Assembly (NCBI RefSeq): GCF_036884655.1
Contig: NC_088356.1
Span: 16,491,001-16,555,000 of the forward strand
From: Musa acuminata AAA Group
Lineage: Eukaryota; Streptophyta; Magnoliopsida; Zingiberales; Musaceae
DNA: 64,000 bases
Direction: 5' to 3'
The position numbers and the translations under genes are program-made. Position 1 is the first letter of the stretch, and every line of letters begins with the position of its first letter. Positions 57,746 to 64,000 of this stretch are shown piece after piece. The notes under the pieces were generated by a model. The model ran no database searches. It saw only the letters and a program-made list of their open reading frames with translations, and had not been told where the DNA came from.

Positions 57746-59076
57746 TGTTAAATTATCCAAATACATGAGTTTGTTGTATTTCTTTTCTGAACTATCTTCC
57801 TCTTAATTCATCTCATGAATGGAGCTTTCATGAATTTATCTTGTTTTTATCTTCCTCTTAACTTGATATCAAATTTGCTTTATACCCTTGCTCCATCACT
57901 TAATGATTTTTGATATACTTAATCATTTATAGAATTTATTGACAAATGCATCTCTCATGGATTTAACTCTTGTGAATTTCTAATAAGAAACGGATTTGAT
58001 TTACAAAGTTTTATTCGTAATGCTCCTCTCCCCTGAATTCTTCCTTACTCTTCTTATGAAAGATGAATTTTATGAATTTTTAGTGTGTGATGATTACTTG
58101 CAAGAATGGCGATTTGATTTCATATGGATATCTTGATCTTTTTCATGAATCCCTTCTCTTTGTTAAAATTGAAGCATGATTTAATGAAACTCATTTATTA
58201 TTTTTGACTTGGTTCAAATTATTTCATAAATTTGGTTCTTAATGGATTCTTTCCTTACCTTTTTTCCTCTTCTTCTTATTTTTATGATAAAGGAAGAATG
58301 AAACTTGCACATCTAAAGAAGAACCAAAAAGCCCTTGAGTAAAAATATTAGATTATCCAAAAAGGTTATCATGAAAAGTTTTGCTTACCTTCCTTTATGG
58401 CTTGGATAAATTAGTGTGAAACTTGCATAATTTTGTTTACCACACATGCATTGTTGAATGGTTCTTCTTTTTGTTGATGACAAACGTGAAAAAATATGAC
58501 AAATTGATGATAAATTGGCATGTTTGAGATAAAATGTATCTTGTCATAAATGCTTGAATGTTTTGCGAATGCTTGAAATATAATTGGAATTGTCAAATAT
58601 ATCATAATACATCGTAAATACTTGAAACATATCAAAATGTATTTCATATGCATTGTAGATATTTGAAATGTTTCATGAATGATAATTGTCTATCATTTTG
58701 ATAAGGTATCATGAGCTTAACTTGCTATTTACAATCGATTTCATACATTGGAATAATGATTTGTTTTCTTTTATGAAGAATTGTTATCTTGCTAAATTTC
58801 ATATTTTGAAATTCATATCATACTTGAAAATGATAATTGTCTATCATCATTAGACTTGAAAATGGATGTCAAGCCTTGATATCATTTTTTATTGATAAAT
58901 ATGTGGTATCATATTTTGAATTGGTAAATCATGATAAGTATCATGATGTGCATGTTTGATAAGTTTAAGTGAATATAACTTATCAGTTTGATGCTTGAAT
59001 TTAAATATCTTAATTCAAGAGTATCTTTTCTCGAGTATGGCATATAGATAGGGGGAGTTAATTGATTATCATCATC
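57746..59076 (+). other. Element L 3' non-coding spacer
   Basis: AT-rich; no gene recognised. A decayed internal PPT-like block (GTTGATGACAAACGTGA) lies near 58473-58490, and a TAGGGGGAG near 59049-59057. Confidence 0.7.
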
Positions 59077-59090
59077 AAAAAGGGGGAGAT
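59077..59090 (+). other. Polypurine tract of element L
   Basis: AAAAAGGGGGAGAT, identical to the tracts of A, D and H. Confidence 0.86.
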
Positions 59091-60416
59091 TGTTGAATCT
59101 CGAATTTTAATAATGAAATCAATTGGTAAAGTGTTTGATTTAATCCATATGTTGAGATAAGTGTGTAGGATTAATTACGATAGCAGTAAGGCATAAAGCA
59201 TATGTTAGGCCAGAGTCAAAGATCGGATGATATGTCAAAGATTCGGACAATGTGCCGGAAGTTTGTCAGAAGCTCGCTAAGAGTTCGTCAGGAGCTCACC
59301 GAGAATTCGTCAGAAGATCGCCGAGAATTTATCGGGAGTTCATTGAGAGTTCACCGGGAGTTCGCTAAAAGTTCGCTGAGAAGTTCACCGGAAGATCGTC
59401 GAAAGAACAATCGACATACTGAATAGAGATTGCTTGTTTAAGTGTCTTAATTATCGTAGTTAGACCTTAAGTTGGGTTAGGATTGGGAGGTAATCCTACT
59501 AACTCAGTTAGGGGCCAATTGGGCCCTTAATAAGGTTGATCTGGGCTGGTTGAACAGCTCATTCAGCACCTGAAGTCATGGTTGGCGGTGGCACCGCCTG
59601 GTGACTCAGTCTCCCAGGTGGTTTAGGTAGTGGTACCGCCCCTATCAAGCGGTAGTACCACCCCTGTCAAGCGATGGTACCATCGATAGTTAATACTGCC
59701 AAGCGATGGTACCGCCCTTGTCACGCAATGGTACTACCAGAGCTTGATCTCCGAGCTCTGTTAGGCGGTTGTACTACCTAGACTAAGTGATGGTACCGCC
59801 CAGTGTCAGTCTACAAGCGGTGGTACCACCCAATAATGGTGGTGGTATCTCCAGTACCCCAAAATCCGGAGATATAATACTTTTTGACTCCAATTCTAAA
59901 GCCATTGGAGCCTATAAATACCCCACTATTTTCTACATGAAAGGGCACAAAAGTGCGAACAATATCTTGAAATTTTGGAGTGTCAAAAGTGTTGTAAAAG
60001 TGCTAAAAGTCCTCCTCGTTTCTAAGTATTGTGATCATTCAAGAGATGTGTGTGAGGCTTATAAGGGTTATCACCTAAACCCATGTAAAGAGGTGGTTAG
60101 TCGTCACCTATTGAAGGAAGACCATTAGTGAACGCTGATGACCTCACCATAGGAGGAATTGGAAGTGGATGTATATCACAAAGACCGAACAACTATAAAT
60201 TCTGATTTACATTTCTATTATTGTCATTTACTTACTTTGCAATTTTTTCACTTCCTCCTTACTTGGGTTTCACCACCCTTACAGACAAACACGCTTTCAA
60301 ACTATCTTCCAAAATTAATTTTTTAATATACGAAGATTTTTAAACTGACACTTTTATCTACTACACTAATTCACACCTCGCCCCCCCCTCTCTTAGTGTC
60401 ACTCTTGATCCTAACA
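59091..60416 (+). repeat. Element L 3' LTR (1326 bp)
   Basis: TGTTGAATCTCGAATTTTA...GATCCTAACA. Palindromes at 59580-59850; TATAAATA at 59913-59920. Its terminal CA is the first CA of a microsatellite. Confidence 0.85.
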
Positions 60417-60462
60417 CACACACACGCACACACACACGCACACGCACACACACACACACACA

Positions 60463-60542
<80 letters not shown>

Positions 60543-60620
60543 TTATTTATTTATTTATTTATATACATATATATATTTATATACATATATATTTATATAT
60601 ATATTACATATATATGTATA
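60415..60620. repeat. Microsatellite block: CA, then TA, then TTTA repeats
   Basis: About 45 bases of CA with a few CG replacements, then about 75 bases of TA, then a short TTTA run and further TA-rich DNA up to the LTR of element M. The 76-codon frame here (runs of His-Thr, Tyr-Ile) is not a gene. Confidence 0.93.
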
Positions 60621-61467
60621 TGTTAGTGAACAAAAGTACCGTAGTTGATGAGTCAGTACGGTTAGGTCCGCGGGTCGATGTCGGGAGCTTCTTGCGGAGT
60701 GAGTAGGATGATGAGGTGGTTGCGCCCTCAGGAAGGAATGTTAGTCGGCGTTAGTTGGGATCCGGGCTGGCTCACTGCTCTCTCTTATGCGATGGAAGGT
60801 ATCTCTTAGGTCGAGATGCTCGCCGCTCGGGGGTGGCTGTTTTGGAGCAACTCGGGCAAGAGTCGGGCTGGCGGGGTCGATTGGGCCCTCCTGAGAGGAT
60901 GTTTATCAGCGTTTCTCAGTCTGTCGACCTGGGCGCCATTTGTGATGGGACGCGTCTCTCCGACTTCGGGAGGAATGGTAGCGCATCCCCTTGCATTGGA
61001 TGGCAATTCCTGGGTTGGGACGCTCGCCGTTCGGGGGTGACTGCCCTCCTGCAAAATGACCTTTGTCGGGTGCTTCTTGACTTTGGCCCCTTTGACGAGC
61101 GAGTTAGTGGAGTATTTTTTATTTTGATTTTTCTTCCCCCCTTGGCCGAGTGCTGGCCAAGGGTTTTTATACCATTGTGCGAGGATCAATTGCCCTCGGT
61201 TCAGTGTGGCCGTTGACCCTCATGGGATGGGATAGCCTTTCTGACAAGCTAGCATCTTGGGGGGCTGTCTGAGCGGCATCAGACGGCACTGCCCCGAGCT
61301 CTCGGGGTAGTCGCGTCGTATAGTGCCTTGGTATGGAACCTGACTTGGCATGCATTATGGGGTTTTGATGGCGTGTGATGTCGGATTCTGACAGCGGTTG
61401 GGACATGGCGTGTGATGTCGGGGTTGACTTATTTAGGGCCTAAAATATGCCTTATCACTTCTACCCA
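60621..61467 (-). repeat. Element M 3' LTR (about 847 bp)
   Basis: Plus strand TGTTAGTGAACAAAAG...CACTTCTACCCA, i.e. TGGGTAG...TAACA in the element's orientation. A minus-strand TATA (GGTATAAAAACCC, 61161-61173) fits a promoter. The frames of 74-153 codons inside overlap on both strands and I treat them as non-coding. The boundaries rest on TG/CA ends and the adjoining PPT; the partner LTR is outside the window. Confidence 0.65.
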
Positions 61468-61487
61468 CGCCCCCCTCCCCCCCCACT
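61468..61487 (-). other. Polypurine tract of element M
   Basis: Plus strand CGCCCCCCTCCCCCCCC, a long purine tract on the minus strand directly beside the LTR end at 61467. Confidence 0.65.
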
Positions 61488-62073
61488 CTAGGGCGTGCCG
61501 CGAGGTCCCTAATAGATCGGGAGGTAGGTCTGGGTCCGAATGGTGCAATTGTGTTGGCTACCGACGCGGGGAAGGTGGATTGACTCGTCAGGGGGCGATT
61601 TTAGAGGGGCGACATCCCGTGATTTGGATAGGATTAATCCTGCTGATCGAACGGTGGGGGCCTGACGAGGCGATACCTAAGTGTCGAAATTGGCGAGGCG
61701 AGACTTGCGAAGCAAACCTGACATGTCTCAGTTCAGATGATGGCTTTTGCATGGCTCGGAGCTACGGCTGCCGAGTTTGCAAGTCAGTGAGCGAATCGAG
61801 GCAGCTCAGATTAAAGACTTGTTGGGCGGTGAATCGGAGTCGACATGAAGCAAATCAGAGTCGACGTGAAGCGACTTGGATAATGGGCTAGGCCGGTGAT
61901 TCGGGTACTAGATCGACCGAGATGTGACTCGGGCATAAGATTGGTCGCACGGTGTAGCTCGGGCGATGGATCGGGCCTATGGGCCAAGTGACCGAATCCG
62001 GTGCTGGTTTCGGTGCTGACTGGCCGCAAGTTAGGAACGATTTAGAGCGACCCGGGCAAGAAACGAACCTGGG
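61488..62073 (-). other. Element M 3' spacer, unique part
   Basis: GC-rich sequence with no recognisable protein on either strand. The 159-codon plus-strand frame 61412-61891 starts inside the LTR, crosses the PPT and carries no motif, so I reject it as a gene. Confidence 0.55.
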
Positions 62074-63116
62074 GACCGAGTGAGTAAGCTCGGCTTCGGA
62101 TTGAACCTAGGGACCGAGTGAGTAAGCTCGGCTCCGGATTGAACCTGAGGACCGAGTGAGTAAGCTCGGCTCCGAATTGAACCTAGGGACCGAGTGAGTA
62201 AGCTCGGCTCCGAATTGAACCAAGGGATTGAGTGAGTAAGCTCAGCTCCGAATTGAACTTGGGGACGAAGTGAGTAAGCTCAGCTCCGAATTGAACCTGG
62301 GGACCGAGTGAGTAAGCTCGACTCTGAATTGAACTTGGGAACCGAGTGAGTAAGCTCAGCTCCGGATTGAACCTGGGGACTGAGTGGGTAAGCTCGGCTT
62401 CAAATTGAACCTGGGGACTAAGTGAGTAAGCTCGGCTCCAAATTGAACCTGGGGATCGAGTGAGTAAGCTCGGTTCCGTATTGAACCTGGGGACCGAGTG
62501 AGCAAGCTCAGCTATGAATTGAACTTGGGGACCGAGTGAGCAAGCTCAGCTCCGAATTGAACTTGGGGACCAAGTGAGTAAGCTCGGCTCTGGATTAAAC
62601 TTGGGGACCGAGTGAGTAAGCTCGGCTCTGAATTGAACCTGGGGACCGAGTGAGTAAGCTCGGCTCCGGATTAAACCTGGGGACCGAGTGAGTAAGCCCA
62701 GCTCCGAATTGAACCTAGGGATCAAGTGAGTAAGCTTGGCTCCGGATTGAACCTGGGAACCAAGTAAGTAAGCTCATCTCTAAATTGAACCTGGGGACTG
62801 AGTGAGTAAGCTTGGCTCCGAATTGAACCTGGGGACTGAGTGAGTAAGCTCGGCTCCGGATTGAACTTGGGGACCGAGTGAGTAAGCTCGGCTCCGAATT
62901 GAACCTGGGGACCGAGTGAGTAAGCTCGGCTCCGAATTGAACCTGGGGACCAAGTGAGGAAGCTCGGCTCTGAATTGAACTTGGGGACCGAGTGAGTAAG
63001 CTCGGCTCCAAATTGAACCTAGCGACCGAGTGAGTAACTCAACGAATTGAACCTGGGGACCGAGTGAGTAAGCTTGGCTCCGAATTGAACCTCGGGACCG
63101 AGTGAGTCAGCTTGAT
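62074..63116. repeat. 38-bp minisatellite, about 27 copies
   Basis: Unit ACCGAGTGAGTAAGCTCGGC followed by TCCGAATTGAACCTGGGG, with point differences between copies and one shortened unit near 63030. AAGCTCGGCT and GAATTGAAC are the most constant parts. Since 38 is not a multiple of 3 the frames found across it are chance products. Confidence 0.93.
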
Positions 63117-63119
63117 TCT

Positions 63120-63535
63120 AGTTTCGGTGTCGGTCGGTCGCCAGTCGGGAGCAATTTGGAGCGACCCGAGCAGGAATCGAACTTGGGGGCCGAGTGATTA
63201 AGCTCGGTTCCGATTTTGGTGCCGACGGGTCGCCAATCGAGAGTGATCTCGAGCGGCTTGGGCAAGAGCTAGGCCGGCGAGGCGCAGGTCGGGAACTGAT
63301 CTGGAGCGACTTGGGCAAGAGCTGGGCCAGTGAGGCGTAGGTCTAGAACCGATCTAGAGTTACTCGGGCAAGAGCTAGGCCGGTGAGGCGCAAGCCAGGA
63401 ACCGATCTGGTGAGCCTGTGGACCTTTTGTCGCAAGTGGTTTTTAGGCGGGAGATTTTGGATGACGATTCTCGATCTGGCGAGCCTGTGGACCTTTTGTC
63501 GCGAGTGTCTTTTAGGTGGGAGATTTTGGATGACG
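63120..63535. repeat. Further tandem duplications beside element M gag
   Basis: Two sorts. A roughly 60-bp unit with GAGCGACTTGGGCAAGAGCT and GGCGAGGCGCAGGTC recurs about three times at 63240-63405. A unit of about 66 bp (GAGCCTGTGGACCTTTTGTC ... GAGATTTTGGATGACGA) is duplicated at 63413-63535; the latter overlaps the end of gag. Confidence 0.75.
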
Positions 63536-64000
63536 AGGCATCTTTCGATGGGTCCCCTAGGACGTGGAGTTGCTTCTCGGGGTTCCTTGAGATAGTGCCC
63601 GAGGTGACATTTTCGGATCAAGTTCTCGATTTAATTCTGGAGGTCACGACAATCTTCTGTGTCATAGCCGTGGTCCCGGTGGAACGTGCTCAGAGGGAAA
63701 GGTGGGGGCCTCGGGAGTAGTAGCTCTTATTAGTCGGGCCTCTAGTAGGGTTGTACCGGGGCTGCTGAAGTCGTTCCCCGGGATTGTTCCGCCCTTGGCC
63801 TCTTGCTATCCATGCGCTTTCCCACCATCAGAGCTTCGATGACGATGTACTGGTTGGCGTGCTAGAGCACCTCGAGGATGGTTATTGGCAGCTTCTCGAT
63901 CAATGACCAGAAGAACCTTGAAGGCTTCAAGCCCATCAGAAATGCATGCATGATTAAAGAGGGGTGGGCGTCCGAGAATCCTCGGATTTCAATGGTGAAA
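63480..64000 (-). pseudogene. gag: Element M gag (Tat-type Ty3/gypsy), partial, broken
   Basis: Minus-strand reading from the window edge: the retrotrans_gag core ends in [20 protein letters not shown], then [12 protein letters not shown], a TAG, and HANQYIVIEALMVGKRMDSKR. Two or more stops lie near 63725. In a neighbouring frame the conserved zinc-like block FHRDHGYDTEDCRDLQ is followed by a TAA, and then by IENLIRKCHLGHYLKEPREATPRPRGP (63621-63545). These blocks are typical of Tat-type plant gypsy gags. After them the reading enters a 66-bp duplication. Gag is therefore degenerate and no protease follows. Confidence 0.82.

Larger units (their letters stand above)
53006..60416 (+). mobile_element. 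Element L: Ty1/copia SIRE-type, both LTRs present, very decayed
   Basis: 5' LTR 53006-54272, PBS-like TGGTATCAGAAC 54275-54286, C-terminal part of gag, pol with many stops, AT-rich spacer, PPT 59077-59090, 3' LTR 59091-60416. The LTRs differ at roughly one base in ten in the first 160 bp compared by eye, so it is old. The left flank is GATGA but the right flank is CACAC, so no target duplication is visible. Confidence 0.86.
60621..64000 (-). mobile_element. Element M: Tat-type Ty3/gypsy, 3' half, pol replaced by minisatellite
   Basis: Minus strand, running out of the window at 64000. From high to low coordinates: gag (64000-63480), repeated spacer (63470-63120), 38-bp minisatellite (63116-62074), unique spacer (62070-61488), PPT (61487-61468), 3' LTR (61467-60621). 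No protease, RT or integrase is seen between gag and LTR. GC-rich, unlike the copia elements. Confidence 0.72.

Noticed and set aside
60396..60626. 76-codon frame of His-Thr and Tyr-Ile runs
   Set aside because: Pure CA/TA microsatellite.
60755..61216. 153-codon plus-strand frame and 127-codon minus-strand frame in GC-rich DNA
   Set aside because: Both lie within the 3' LTR of element M, overlap each other on opposite strands and show no motif.
62715..63011. 98-codon reverse frame with a recurring SLLTRSPSS motif, looking like a repeat protein
   Set aside because: Product of the 38-bp minisatellite; the unit is not a multiple of three, so the periodic peptide is an artefact of three-unit cycling.

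Overview
The window looks like intergenic DNA of a flowering plant, probably a repeat-rich monocot. I see no host gene, tRNA or rRNA. Nearly all of it is a nest of LTR retrotransposons. Most are Ty1/copia elements of the SIRE/Maximus type: long LTRs, a primer-binding site matching initiator tRNA-Met, a gag with two CCHC knuckles, the pol order PR-INT-RT-RNaseH, and a long 3' non-coding spacer ending in AAAAAGGGGGAGAT. Two Ty3/gypsy elements and a second type of copia element are also present. The monocot guess is inference only.

Layout, using my own letters. 1-1212: fragment N, with a protein like the 'putative plant transposon protein' family. 1213-15823: minus-strand copia B, split by the almost intact plus-strand copia A (1647-11521, target duplication GTATC). 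B itself sits in the gag of minus-strand copia C (15824-17976). C's LTR is fused at a microhomology to the 3' LTR of minus-strand copia D (17977-26280). 26281-26577: scrap of an F-type LTR (P), cut by plus-strand element E (26578 to about 29340; gag only). 29341-31965: minus-strand copia F, which sits in the gag of minus-strand copia G (31966-33728 and 47036-48129). G's LTR received two further elements at overlapping sites: H (33729-41619, gag-only, target duplication GGACA) and gypsy I (41626-47035, minus strand, target duplication GACAC). 48130 to about 50580: large inverted repeat of LTR-like DNA (J). 50600-53005: decayed copia K of another lineage, cut by plus-strand copia L (53006-60416). 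L ends directly in a CA/TA microsatellite. 60621-64000: 3' half of a minus-strand Tat-type gypsy (M), in which a 38-bp minisatellite lies where pol is expected.

The coding parts make one machinery: gag forms the particle; protease, integrase, reverse transcriptase and RNase H copy and insert the element; the LTRs carry the promoter (TATA box below arrays of GGCGGT/ACCGCC palindromes). Almost every copy is broken. A is closest to intact: one 1-bp frameshift, plus an in-frame UAG between gag and protease. The same UAG is present at the same place in all four copies that retain this junction (A, B, D, L), which is the most intriguing signal here. The second is the E/H group: elements with LTRs, PBS and a gag lacking its CCHC knuckle, and no pol.
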